Assembly: GCA_017307375.1 (NCBI GenBank)
Contig: JAFKFH010000016.1
Location: 124,001 to 188,000, forward strand
From: Alphaproteobacteria bacterium
GTDB taxonomy: Bacteria; Pseudomonadota; Alphaproteobacteria; Ferrovibrionales; Ferrovibrionaceae
Length of the DNA: 64,000 bases
Direction: 5' to 3'
In this document: positions 10,953 through 18,919 of the stretch, in pieces
Layout of the letters: every line of letters begins with the position of its first letter
Numbering within the stretch: the first letter of the stretch is position 1
The notes under the pieces: generated by a model
What the model was told of the DNA's origin: nothing
Database searches by the model: none
What the model saw: the letters and a program-made list of their open reading frames with translations, nothing else
Translations under genes and position numbers: made by a program

Positions 10953-10956
10953 GACC

Positions 10957-13098
10957 ATGGCCAAACCCACGATCGCCGACTGGCAGAAGCTGGCGCAGAA
11001 GGAACTGGGCGAACAGCCCCTGTCGTCGCTCGACTGGACGACGCCCGAGGGGATCGTGGTCAAGCCGCTCTACACCGCCGAGGATGTCGCCGGCATCGAG
11101 GGGGTGAACGACCTGCCGGGCTTTGCGCCGTTCACCCGCGGCGTCAGGGCGACGATGTATGCCAATCGCCCCTGGACGATCCGCCAGTACGCCGGTTTCT
11201 CGACCGCCGAGGAATCGAACGCCTTCTATCGCAAGAACCTCGCGGCCGGGCAGATGGGCCTGTCGGTCGCCTTCGACCTGGCGACCCATCGCGGCTACGA
11301 TTCCGATCACCCGCGCGTCGTCGGCGATGTCGGCAAGGCCGGGGTCGCGATCGATTCTGTCGAGGACATGAAGATCCTGTTCGACGGCATCCCGCTCGAC
11401 AAGATGAGCGTGTCGATGACGATGAACGGCGCGGTGCTGCCCGTGCTCGCTTCTTTCATCGTCGCCGCCGAGGAGCAGGGCGTCGATCAGTCCAAGCTGT
11501 CGGGGACCATCCAGAACGACATCCTCAAGGAGTTCATGGTCCGCAACACCTACATCTACCCGCCTGGCCCCTCGATGCGGATCGTGGCCGACATCATCGG
11601 CTATACCGCGACCAAGATGCCGAAGTTCAATTCGATCTCGATTTCCGGCTACCACATGCAGGAAGCCGGGGCGACGCAGGTCCAGGAACTGGCGTTCACG
11701 CTGGCCGACGGCCTCGAATACGTCCGCGCCGCGCTGGCACGCGGCCTCGATGTCGACGCCTTCGCCGGACGGCTGTCGTTCTTCTTTGCGATCGGCATGA
11801 ACTTCTTCATGGAGATCGCCAAGCTGCGCGCCGCGCGCCTGTTGTGGGCGCGCATCATGTCGCAGTTCAATCCGAAGAAGCCGTCCAGCCTGATGCTGCG
11901 CACCCATTGCCAGACCTCGGGCGTCAGCCTGACCGAACAGGACCCCTACAACAACGTCGTGCGCACCGCGGTCGAGGCGATGGCCGCCGTGCTCGGCGGT
12001 ACCCAGTCGCTGCACACCAACGCGCTGGACGAGGCGATCGCGCTGCCCACCGAATTCTCGGCCCGGATCGCGCGCAATACCCAGCTGATCATCGCCGAGG
12101 AAACCGGCATTCCGCATGTCGTCGATCCGCTGGGCGGCAGCTATTACGTCGAGGCACTGACCAATCAGCTGGCCGAGCAGGCCTGGGCGCTGATCGAGGA
12201 GGTCGAGGCACTCGGCGGCATGACCAAGGCCGTCGAATCCGGCATGCCCAAGCTGAAGATCGAGGAGGCGGCGGCCCGTCGCCAGGCCCGCATCGACCGG
12301 GGCGAGGAGGTCGTCGTCGGCGTCAACAAGTATCGTCCGGCGACCGACGAGAAGCCCGAGACGATGGACATCGACAATGCCCGGGTGCGCGAGGCGCAGG
12401 TCGCCCGCCTGGCCAGGGTGCGCGCCACCCGCGACCCGCAGGCCTGCCAGGCGGCGATCGACGCGCTGGAAGCCGGTGCGCGCGGCGATGCCAATCTGCT
12501 CGAGCTCTGCGTCGCCGCGGCGCGCGCCCGCGCCTCGGTCGGCGAGATGTCGGATGCGATGGAACGTGCCTTCACCCGCCACCAGGCGGTGATCCGTTCG
12601 ATCGCCGGCGTCTACGGCTCGGCCTATGACGGCGACGAAGGCTTCGCCCGCATCCAGCAGGAGATCGCCGATTTCGCGCGCGAGGAAGGCCGCCGGCCCC
12701 GCCTGCTGGTCGTCAAGCTCGGCCAGGACGGCCACGATCGCGGCGCCAAGGTGATCGCCACCGCCTTCGCCGATATCGGCTTCGACGTCGATATCGGGCC
12801 GCTGTTCCAGACGCCCGAGGAAGCCGCGCGCGACGCCATCGAGAACGACGTCCATGTCGTCGGCGTCTCGAGCCAGGCGGCCGGCCACAAGACGCTGGTG
12901 CCCGCCCTGATCGACGCACTGAAGGCGCAGGGCGCGTCCGACGTGCTGGTGGTCTGCGGCGGCGTCATCCCGCCGCAGGACTATTCCTTCCTCGAAGCTG
13001 CCGGCACCGCGGCGATCTTCGGCCCGGGCACCAACATCCCCGAGGCCGCCGCGCGGATCATCGCGCTGATCAAGAACCAGAAGAAGAAGGCGGCGTAA
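10957..13098 (+). CDS. scpA: Methylmalonyl-CoA mutase, single-chain catalytic plus B12 domains
   Basis: A 713-residue adenosylcobalamin-dependent mutase converting (R)-methylmalonyl-CoA to succinyl-CoA. The TIM-barrel domain (residues about 1-560) contains [31 protein letters not shown] and [16 protein letters not shown]. The C-terminal B12 domain has [13 protein letters not shown] with the cobalt-ligating His593. The length matches the homodimeric ScpA type, so no small subunit is needed. It begins 4 bases after the carbonic anhydrase stop and ends the operon before a hairpin at 13113-13141. The methylmalonyl-CoA epimerase needed between Pcc and the mutase, and the MeaB chaperone, are not in the window. 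Confidence 0.95.
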   Translation: MAKPTIADWQKLAQKELGEQPLSSLDWTTPEGIVVKPLYTAEDVAGIEGVNDLPGFAPFTRGVRATMYANRPWTIRQYAGFSTAEESNAFYRKNLAAGQMGLSVAFDLATHRGYDSDHPRVVGDVGKAGVAIDSVEDMKILFDGIPLDKMSVSMTMNGAVLPVLASFIVAAEEQGVDQSKLSGTIQNDILKEFMVRNTYIYPPGPSMRIVADIIGYTATKMPKFNSISISGYHMQEAGATQVQELAFTLADGLEYVRAALARGLDVDAFAGRLSFFFAIGMNFFMEIAKLRAARLLWARIMSQFNPKKPSSLMLRTHCQTSGVSLTEQDPYNNVVRTAVEAMAAVLGGTQSLHTNALDEAIALPTEFSARIARNTQLIIAEETGIPHVVDPLGGSYYVEALTNQLAEQAWALIEEVEALGGMTKAVESGMPKLKIEEAAARRQARIDRGEEVVVGVNKYRPATDEKPETMDIDNARVREAQVARLARVRATRDPQACQAAIDALEAGARGDANLLELCVAAARARASVGEMSDAMERAFTRHQAVIRSIAGVYGSAYDGDEGFARIQQEIADFAREEGRRPRLLVVKLGQDGHDRGAKVIATAFADIGFDVDIGPLFQTPEEAARDAIENDVHVVGVSSQAAGHKTLVPALIDALKAQGASDVLVVCGGVIPPQDYSFLEAAGTAAIFGPGTNIPEAAARIIALIKNQKKKAA

Positions 13099-13112
13099 GG
13101 CAGCTTTCGGTT

Positions 13113-13141
13113 GCCGCCGCCGGGGCAAGCCCGGCGACGGC
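13113..13141. terminator. Strong GC hairpin between convergent operons
   Basis: GCCGCCGCCGGG (13113-13124), a 5-base loop, and CCCGGCGACGGC (13130-13141) pair with one mismatch over 12 bases. The hairpin lies between the convergent mutase and oligopeptidase genes and would fold on either strand, so it probably acts as a bidirectional terminator. There is no run of T on either side, so it may only help Rho or protect 3' ends. Confidence 0.6.
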
Positions 13142-13150
13142 GATTGCCGG

Positions 13151-15214
13151 TTAGTCCCAGCCGACGGCCCGGCGCAGGAAATTGAAGGCCAGGGCGATGA
13201 ATTCCGCCCGCTCGCGATTGTCGCGGCCATAGCCGTGGCCGCCGGCTTCGGGTTCGTAGAACGCCGCATCGTAGCCCATGGCCTGCAGCTTGGCCGCCAT
13301 CTTGCGGGCGTGGCCCGGATGGACGCGGTCGTCGCGACGGGTGGTCGCGATCAGGATGGGCGGATAGGGCCGACCGGGTGCGGCGGTGTGGTAGGCCGAA
13401 ATCTGCGACAGGAAGTCCCAATCCCCGGGCACCTCCGGATCACCGTATTCGGCAATCCAGCTGGCACCGGCCAGCAGCCTGGTATAGCGCCGCATGTCGA
13501 TCAGCGGGATCGTGCAGACCAGCCCGCCGAATCTTTCCGGATAGCGGGTCAGCATGTTGGCGATCAGCAATCCGCCGTTGGAGCCGCCTTCGGCACCGAT
13601 CCGTGACGGGCGGGTCACGCCGCGCCGCACCAGATCCGCCGCGATGGCGGCAAAATCGTCATGGCTGAGCTTCTTGCCCTCGCGCCGACCGGCCTCGTGC
13701 CAGGCGGTGCCGAATTCGCCGCCGCCACGGATATTGGCGGTGACCGAGGTGCCGCCGGCCTCCAGCCACAACTTGCCGACACTGGCCCGATAGTAGGCTT
13801 TCTGGGTGATGGCGAAGCCGCCGTAACCGGAGAGATGCACCGGTGCCTCGCCGGTCAGGCCGGGCGGGCCGACCTGGACATAGGGGATGCCGGCGCCATC
13901 GGTCGAGATCGCCTCGTGCTGCGTCACCTCGAGGCCTGACGGATCGAAGGCCGCCGGCGCGCGCCTGAGGATGCGTGGTGCCGCCGGCGGATGCAGCAGC
14001 GACAGCGTCGGCGGGGTCAGCGGGTCCTGGCTGTTGGCGAGCAGGTCGCCGTTCGCCTCCTCCTCGTCGGCATCGAGCGGCCAGAGATCGACGACGCCGA
14101 TCGACGGCAGGCCGGCCACCGTCTCGCGCAACCAGCCATCGGCCGAGGGTGTCAGGATTTCGTAGACGGGGGCAAGGTTGTCGGAAATCGACAGGATAAG
14201 CCGCCCGGCGCACCAGAAGAAACCCTGCAGCGAGCGGCGCGGCAGCGGTTCGAACAGCAGCGTGAAGTCGCGCTTGCCACCCAGAAACCCGTCGAGGTCC
14301 ATGCCCAGCACGGCGTCGGAACCATAGGTCTTTCCGCCGACGGTCCAGGGCGTTCGCGGCCGGACGGCGATCCAGCCCCGATGCCAGTGGAACCAGGCAT
14401 CGGTCGGCACGTCGACCAGCGTTCGCGGGCCGCCGCGGTCGCCGATATGGACGCTGCTGTCGAAGAAGCCGATCTGTTCGGCGAAGAAGATGCGTTCGCC
14501 GGACGTATTGGGATCCCGGGTCGCCCAGGCGCTCATCGACGTCGCCGGAACTTCGAAGATCACCGGGGCCGTGGCTGGGTCGGTGCCGCGCCGCCATAGC
14601 CGCACGGTGCGGGCGTAGCCCGACGCAGTCGCCATCTCGGGCCCGCCGAAGACCGAGGACAGCAGGACCGTGTCGCGGTCGAGCCAGCTTGCCCCGCCCT
14701 TCGCTTCCGGCAGCGCAAAGCCGCCGTCGACGAAGCTTTTCGTCCCCAGGTCGAATTCGCGCAGCACCGACGCGTCGCCCCCGCCCCGTGACAGGCTGAG
14801 GATCGCCCGTTCGTGGCTGCCGGGCAGGGTTGCCGCGCCGTGCCAGATCCAGTCCTCGCCTTCGGCTGCCGCCAGCGCGTCGAGGTCGAGCAGGATGTTC
14901 CAGGCCGGTGTGCCACTCTCGAAGCTGGCCTGCGTCGTCGTCCGCCACAGGCCCTTCGGGTTGGCCGCGTCGGTCCAGTAGTTGAACAGCCGGCCGCCGC
15001 GGCGGGTGACGACGGGGATGTTGTCCGGGCGGTCGAAGATCGCGGCCAGCGCGTCGCGGTCGGCGGCGAAGCGGCCGTAGCCAAAGCGTTCCAGCGTTTG
15101 CGCGTTCCGTGCCGCCACCCAGGCCAGCGCCCGTTCGCCTTCGATGTCTTCCAGCCACAGCCAGGGATCGTCGTCGGGCTCGGCAAGGGTCGGTCGGGGA
15201 TCAATATGCTGCAT
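13151..15214 (-). CDS. Prolyl oligopeptidase-family (S9A) serine peptidase
   Basis: A 687-residue S9A peptidase, probably hydrolysing short peptides in the cytoplasm. An N-terminal DPWLWLEDIEGERALAWVAARN block and a beta-propeller region precede the C-terminal alpha/beta hydrolase domain. The catalytic triad is visible: Ser545 in EGGSNGGLL, Asp628 or Asp629 in RRDDRVHPGH, and His660 in GGHGYG. The segment NIRGGGEFGTAWHEAGRREGK is typical of the family. No signal peptide is seen. The start lies 4 bases after the TetR stop, with AGGAT as ribosome binding site, so both genes probably share a transcript. The cleavage preference is unknown. Confidence 0.92.
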   Translation of the reverse strand: MQHIDPRPTLAEPDDDPWLWLEDIEGERALAWVAARNAQTLERFGYGRFAADRDALAAIFDRPDNIPVVTRRGGRLFNYWTDAANPKGLWRTTTQASFESGTPAWNILLDLDALAAAEGEDWIWHGAATLPGSHERAILSLSRGGGDASVLREFDLGTKSFVDGGFALPEAKGGASWLDRDTVLLSSVFGGPEMATASGYARTVRLWRRGTDPATAPVIFEVPATSMSAWATRDPNTSGERIFFAEQIGFFDSSVHIGDRGGPRTLVDVPTDAWFHWHRGWIAVRPRTPWTVGGKTYGSDAVLGMDLDGFLGGKRDFTLLFEPLPRRSLQGFFWCAGRLILSISDNLAPVYEILTPSADGWLRETVAGLPSIGVVDLWPLDADEEEANGDLLANSQDPLTPPTLSLLHPPAAPRILRRAPAAFDPSGLEVTQHEAISTDGAGIPYVQVGPPGLTGEAPVHLSGYGGFAITQKAYYRASVGKLWLEAGGTSVTANIRGGGEFGTAWHEAGRREGKKLSHDDFAAIAADLVRRGVTRPSRIGAEGGSNGGLLIANMLTRYPERFGGLVCTIPLIDMRRYTRLLAGASWIAEYGDPEVPGDWDFLSQISAYHTAAPGRPYPPILIATTRRDDRVHPGHARKMAAKLQAMGYDAAFYEPEAGGHGYGRDNRERAEFIALAFNFLRRAVGWD

Positions 15215-15218
15215 CCGA

Positions 15219-15863
15219 CTATCCTGGCGCAGGCCGCGTGGCGATGTCGAGCATGGTGCGGCGGGTGGCAGCCTCCAGGCCGGCCAACTCGGCCGGTCGC
15301 CCGCGATTGGCGCCGACGAAGAAGGTCAGCCCCATCAGCTGCGAGACGATCAGCGCGGCGCGCAGGGTCAATTCGGCATCGTCGATCTCGGGCGCCAGGT
15401 CGCGAATCAGCCGGCGGATGGCGCGCCGGGCGCGCGCGAACATCTTCTCCATCACCTCGGCGGCGAATGCATCACGGCCGGCAAGCGCGCTCAGTTCGAA
15501 GAAGATCCCCTGGGTCGCCGACGATTTGACATCCTCGATGAAGAAGTCCATGGCGCCCAGGAACTGCTGTTCGCGCGACGCCTCGGGCATCGCACCGACG
15601 ATGCCGTCGATCGCCGTCTGGTAATTGTCGAAGGCGTGCATCAGCATCGCCTCGACCAGCGCATCCTTGGTCTTGTAGTAGTGCTGCACGGTACCGAGCG
15701 TGATGCCGAGCCGCGCTGCCACACCCCGCATCGACAGGGCGCCATAGCCGCCTTCGGCGAAGATGCCGCGCGCCGCATCGAGGATCTCGCGCGCCCGCTC
15801 GAACCCCTTGTCGGTCGTTTCCGACTCCTTGTGGCGCAGTGACTGCCTGACCGTGCCCTGCAT
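15219..15863 (-). CDS. TetR-family regulator of the adjacent acyl-CoA operon
   Basis: A 214-residue TetR repressor. The helix-turn-helix lies near residues 25-65 (GALSMRGVAARLGITLGTVQHYYKTKDALVEAML), followed by an all-helical ligand domain. The ATG at 15863 is chosen; a GTG at 15890 would add nine residues. It is divergent from the acyl-CoA operon at 15984, and the interval carries a perfect 20-base palindrome and a related copy, the expected operators. The ligand is probably an acyl-CoA of the pathway, by analogy with other TetR regulators of fatty-acid genes. It is followed 4 bases later by the S9A peptidase gene. Confidence 0.9.
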   Translation of the reverse strand: MQGTVRQSLRHKESETTDKGFERAREILDAARGIFAEGGYGALSMRGVAARLGITLGTVQHYYKTKDALVEAMLMHAFDNYQTAIDGIVGAMPEASREQQFLGAMDFFIEDVKSSATQGIFFELSALAGRDAFAAEVMEKMFARARRAIRRLIRDLAPEIDDAELTLRAALIVSQLMGLTFFVGANRGRPAELAGLEAATRRTMLDIATRPAPG

Positions 15864-15908
15864 GCCCGATTCGCTTCCGCCGTGGATCACGCCGTTCTAT
15901 CTACGCGA

Positions 15909-15936
15909 TTGACAAACCAGTCGCATGACTTATTCT
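15909..15936 (+). promoter_or_regulatory. Candidate sigma-70 promoter of the acyl-CoA operon
   Basis: TTGACA (15909-15914), a perfect -35 box, is followed after 16 bases by TATTCT (15931-15936), four of six matches to a -10 box. The upstream TetR-type operator fills the spacer between the boxes, a classic arrangement for repression. Transcription would start near 15943, inside or just before the second operator, about 40 bases upstream of the thiolase start. Confidence 0.6.
15915..15934. promoter_or_regulatory. Imperfect TetR-type operator copy (O1)
   Basis: AACCAGTCGCATGACTTATT repeats the left half and centre of the perfect palindrome at 15944-15963, 29 bases upstream of it. It occupies the spacer between the putative -35 and -10 boxes. 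Two sites at this spacing lie on nearly the same face of the helix and could bind two dimers cooperatively. Confidence 0.55.
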
Positions 15937-15943
15937 CGAGAAA

Positions 15944-15963
15944 AACCAGTCATATGACTGGTT
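15944..15963. promoter_or_regulatory. Perfect 20-base palindromic operator (O2)
   Basis: AACCAGTCATATGACTGGTT is identical to its own reverse complement. It sits 20 bases upstream of the thiolase start codon in the interval shared with the divergent TetR gene. Length, symmetry and position are those of a TetR-family operator. The TetR protein encoded at 15219-15863 is the probable ligand, controlling both the operon and itself. Confidence 0.7.
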
Positions 15964-15983
15964 ATAGGTGGAGGAAACAACGG

Positions 15984-17165
15984 ATGAGCAAGACCCTCGT
16001 CGCCGGCGTCGGCATGATCCCGTTCGCCAAGCCGGGCGCCAGCGCGCCTTATGACGAAATGGGTGCCCAGGCGACGGTGCTGGCGCTCAAGGATGCCGGC
16101 ATCGACTACGGCCAGATCCAGCAGGCCTATGTCGGCTATGTCTACGGCGACTCCACCTGCGGCCAGAAGGCGCTCTATCGCGTCGGCATGACCGGCATTC
16201 CGGTCGTCAACGTCAACAACAACTGCTCGACCGGGTCGACCGCCCTGTATCTCGCCCGCCAGGCCATCGAATCGGGTGCCGCCGACTGCGTGCTGGCGCT
16301 GGGCTTCGAGCAGATGAAGCCGGGCGCGCTGGGCTCGGTGTTCCAGGACCGGGTTTCGGCCTTCGCCGAATTCGACCGGGTCACCGACGATCTCGTCGGC
16401 ATGCCGGAAATTCCGCTGGCGCTGCGCTACTTCGGCGGGGCCGGGCGCGAGCACATGAAGAAATACGGCACCAAACTCGAAACCTTCGCCGAGATCCGCG
16501 CCAAGGCCAGCCGCCATGCGGCCAGGAACCCACTGGCCCTGTTCCGCAGCGAAGTGACGGCCGAGGACGTGATGAATGCGCCGGTGATCTGGCCTGGCAC
16601 GATGACCCGCCTGATGGCCTGTCCGCCGACCTGCGGCGGTGCCGCGGCGATCCTCGTCTCGGAGGCCTTTGCCAAGCGCCACGGCCTGCGCACCGATGTC
16701 GAGATCGCCGCACAGGCGATGACCACCGACTATGCCTCGACCTTCGAGTCCGGCGACATGATGAAACTTGTCGGCTTCGACATGGCCAAGGCCGCTGCGG
16801 CCAAAGTCTACGACCAGGCCGGCATCGGGCCCGATGAGATCAAGGTCGTCGAATTGCACGACTGCTTCGCCCAGAACGAACTGGTGACCTACGAGGCTCT
16901 CGGCCTCTGCCCCGAGGGCGGGGCGGCCAAGTTCGTCGCCGACGGCGACAACACCTATGGCGGCAAATACGTGACCAACCCGTCCGGCGGGCTCCTGTCG
17001 AAGGGACACCCGCTCGGCGCCACCGGCCTCGCCCAGTGCTACGAACTGACCCATCAGTTGCGCGGCACGGCCGAGGCGCGCCAGGTCGACGGCGCGCGCG
17101 TTGCGCTCCAGCACAATCTCGGCCTCGGCGGGGCCTGCGTGGTCACGCTGTATCGCGGGGCCTGA
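15984..17165 (+). CDS. SCP2/SCPx-type thiolase (acetyl-CoA acyltransferase-like)
   Basis: A 393-residue thiolase of the SCPx/lipid-transfer subfamily, expected to cleave 3-ketoacyl-CoA with CoA. The nucleophile is Cys81 in NNNCSTGSTAL. HDCFAQNELV and GHPLGATGLAQC carry the other catalytic motifs, and NLGLGGACVV ends the fold. The ATG at 15984 follows GGTGGAGG, a strong ribosome binding site; frames extending further upstream would cross the operators. It is first in a six-gene operon with two MaoC-type proteins, an SDR, a CoA ligase and an isomerase. SCPx thiolases often handle branched or steroid-derived acyl chains, but the substrate is not identified here. Confidence 0.92.
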   Translation: MSKTLVAGVGMIPFAKPGASAPYDEMGAQATVLALKDAGIDYGQIQQAYVGYVYGDSTCGQKALYRVGMTGIPVVNVNNNCSTGSTALYLARQAIESGAADCVLALGFEQMKPGALGSVFQDRVSAFAEFDRVTDDLVGMPEIPLALRYFGGAGREHMKKYGTKLETFAEIRAKASRHAARNPLALFRSEVTAEDVMNAPVIWPGTMTRLMACPPTCGGAAAILVSEAFAKRHGLRTDVEIAAQAMTTDYASTFESGDMMKLVGFDMAKAAAAKVYDQAGIGPDEIKVVELHDCFAQNELVTYEALGLCPEGGAAKFVADGDNTYGGKYVTNPSGGLLSKGHPLGATGLAQCYELTHQLRGTAEARQVDGARVALQHNLGLGGACVVTLYRGA

Positions 17166-17168
17166 GGC

Positions 17169-17612
17169 ATGATCGACAAGGCCCATGTCGGGCGGGAATT
17201 CCCCGCTCATTCGGTTGCCGTCGAGGCCGGCCGCCTGCGCTTCTTCGCCAAGGCGACCGGCCAGACCGATCCGGTCTATCTCGACGAGGCGGTGGCGCGC
17301 GATGCCGGCTATCGCGGCCTGCCGGTGCCGCCGACCTTCCTGTTCTCGCTCGACGTCGAGCAGCCCGATCCCTTCGCCTGGTTCAACGCGATCGGGCTCG
17401 ACCTGGCCAAGGTCCTGCATGGCGAACAGCTGTTCGTCTACCATGCCCCGGCCTGCGCCGGCGACGTGCTGACCTTTTCGTCGCGGATCAGCGATGTCTA
17501 CGACAAGAAGGGCGGCGCCCTCGATTTCGTGGTCAAGGAAACCCGCGTGACCAACCAGGACGGCGTGCATGTCGCCGACCTGCGCGCGACCATCGTCCAG
17601 CGCAACGCCTGA
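17169..17612 (+). CDS. MaoC-family dehydratase subunit, FAS1-type N-terminal hotdog
   Basis: A 147-residue single hotdog protein of the MaoC N-terminal type, with FAKATGQTDPVYLDE early and GLPVPPTFLF following. In this subfamily one hotdog often lacks the catalytic Asp/His pair and needs a partner. The next gene supplies a protein with the pair, so the two probably form a heteromeric enoyl-CoA hydratase. It starts 3 bases after the thiolase stop and ends 11 bases before the partner gene. Cytoplasmic. Confidence 0.88.
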   Translation: MIDKAHVGREFPAHSVAVEAGRLRFFAKATGQTDPVYLDEAVARDAGYRGLPVPPTFLFSLDVEQPDPFAWFNAIGLDLAKVLHGEQLFVYHAPACAGDVLTFSSRISDVYDKKGGALDFVVKETRVTNQDGVHVADLRATIVQRNA

Positions 17613-17623
17613 CGGAGACGTCC

Positions 17624-18031
17624 ATGTCTGCCAAGACCCCTGCCGCGGGCGATCGCCTGCCGGCCCTGGCGCTGCCGCCGGTCAATCGTACGACCCTGGC
17701 GCTGTTCGCCGGCGCGTCCGGCGACCATAATCCGATCCATATCGACATCGACTTTGCCCGCAAGGCCGGCATGCCCGACGTGTTCGCCCACGGCATGCTG
17801 TCGATGGCCTGGCTGGCCCGCCTGCTGACCGACTGGCAGCCGCAGTCGAAGCTGCGCCGCTTCAACGCCCGTTTCCTCGGCATCACTCACCTGGGCAACC
17901 AGATCACCTGCACCGGCGAGGTGACGGAGATCGTCGAGGAGAACGGCGAGCGGCTGGCGCGGGTCGAGATCCGCTCGGCCAACCAGTTCGGCGAAACCAA
18001 GATCCTGGGCGACGCCCTCGTCGCCCTCTGA
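17624..18031 (+). CDS. MaoC-family enoyl-CoA hydratase subunit with catalytic motif
   Basis: A 135-residue hotdog protein. The hydratase-2 motif is visible as FAGASGDHNPIHIDIDFARKAGMPDVFAHGML, with the Asp and His of D-H-N-P-I-H expected to activate water for addition to 2-enoyl-CoA. The ATG at 17624 follows GACGGAGACG. Paired with the preceding non-catalytic-looking hotdog protein, it probably makes a two-subunit (R)-specific hydratase as in steroid side-chain and SCPx-linked pathways. The SDR downstream would oxidise the product. Confidence 0.9.
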   Translation: MSAKTPAAGDRLPALALPPVNRTTLALFAGASGDHNPIHIDIDFARKAGMPDVFAHGMLSMAWLARLLTDWQPQSKLRRFNARFLGITHLGNQITCTGEVTEIVEENGERLARVEIRSANQFGETKILGDALVAL

Positions 18032-18044
18032 AGGAAGATGATCC

Positions 18045-18872
18045 ATGGCCAGACTGGCAGGAAAAGTAGCGCTGATCTCCGGCTCCGGCCGCGGCATCGG
18101 CCGTTCGATCGCGCTGAAGCTGGCGTCCGAAGGCGCACGGATCGTCGTCAACGATCTCGATGCCGACCCGGCCCATGAGGTGGTCGAGACGATCAGGGCG
18201 GCGGGCGGCGAGGCGGTGGCCTGCGTCGGCTCGGTCACCGCGACCGATTTTCCCGAACGCTTCGTCCGTACCGCCGTCGATACCTGGCGCAGCGTCGACA
18301 TCATCGTCAACAACGCCGGCTATACCTGGGATTCGGTCATCCAGAAGATGACCGACGAGCAGTGGTACGCGATGATGGACGTACATCTGACCGCGCCGTT
18401 CCGCATCCTGCGCGCTGCCCAGCCGGTGATCCGGCAACTGGCCAAGCTGGACCAGGATGCCGGGCGCGAGGTATTCCGCAAGGTCGTCAACATCTCGTCG
18501 GTCGCGGGGCTGGGCGGCAATGCCGGCCAGACCAATTATTCGGCGGCCAAGGCCGGCATCGTCGGCATGACGCTCACCCTGGCCAAGGAGTGGGGCCGGA
18601 TGAAGGTCAACGTGAACTGCGTCGCCTTCGGTTTCATTCGCACCCGCCTGACCGAGGCGACGGCGGCCGAGCAGGCGTCGATCAATGTCGAGGGCCGCGA
18701 GATCAAGGTCGGCGTCAATCCGGAACTGGTGAAGATGCTGGAACGCACCATCCCGCTTGGCCGTGCCGGCACCACCGAGGAAGCGGCGGGCGCGGTCTAC
18801 CTGCTGTGCACGCCCGAGTCCGACTACATCAGCGGCCAGACCATCGTCTGCGGCGGGGGCGTGTCGATCTGA
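18045..18872 (+). CDS. Short-chain dehydrogenase/reductase (3-hydroxyacyl-CoA dehydrogenase-like)
   Basis: A 275-residue classical SDR. It has the nucleotide-binding SGSGRGIGRSIA (residues about 12-23), NNAG, a catalytic Ser in NISSV, and YSAAK carrying the Tyr and Lys. The acidic NDLDAD after beta-2 favours NAD(H). In this operon it most likely oxidises the (R)-3-hydroxyacyl-CoA made by the MaoC pair to the 3-keto substrate of the thiolase. A short insertion around residues 205-235 before the C-terminal cofactor-closing strand is slightly unusual. Confidence 0.9.
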   Translation: MARLAGKVALISGSGRGIGRSIALKLASEGARIVVNDLDADPAHEVVETIRAAGGEAVACVGSVTATDFPERFVRTAVDTWRSVDIIVNNAGYTWDSVIQKMTDEQWYAMMDVHLTAPFRILRAAQPVIRQLAKLDQDAGREVFRKVVNISSVAGLGGNAGQTNYSAAKAGIVGMTLTLAKEWGRMKVNVNCVAFGFIRTRLTEATAAEQASINVEGREIKVGVNPELVKMLERTIPLGRAGTTEEAAGAVYLLCTPESDYISGQTIVCGGGVSI

Positions 18873-18919
18873 CCTGCCGGCCCATCTCATAAAGAAAAGA
18901 CATTGCCAGGGAGGCGACC

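Noticed and set aside
10912-13269. A 785-codon leftward frame over the mutase
   Set aside because: The mutase on the plus strand has intact B12 and substrate motifs; the antisense frame has none and crosses the terminator hairpin.
15882-15983. N-terminal extension of the thiolase reading
   Set aside because: The extension crosses the promoter and both operators, while the ATG at 15984 has a strong ribosome site and begins the conserved fold.
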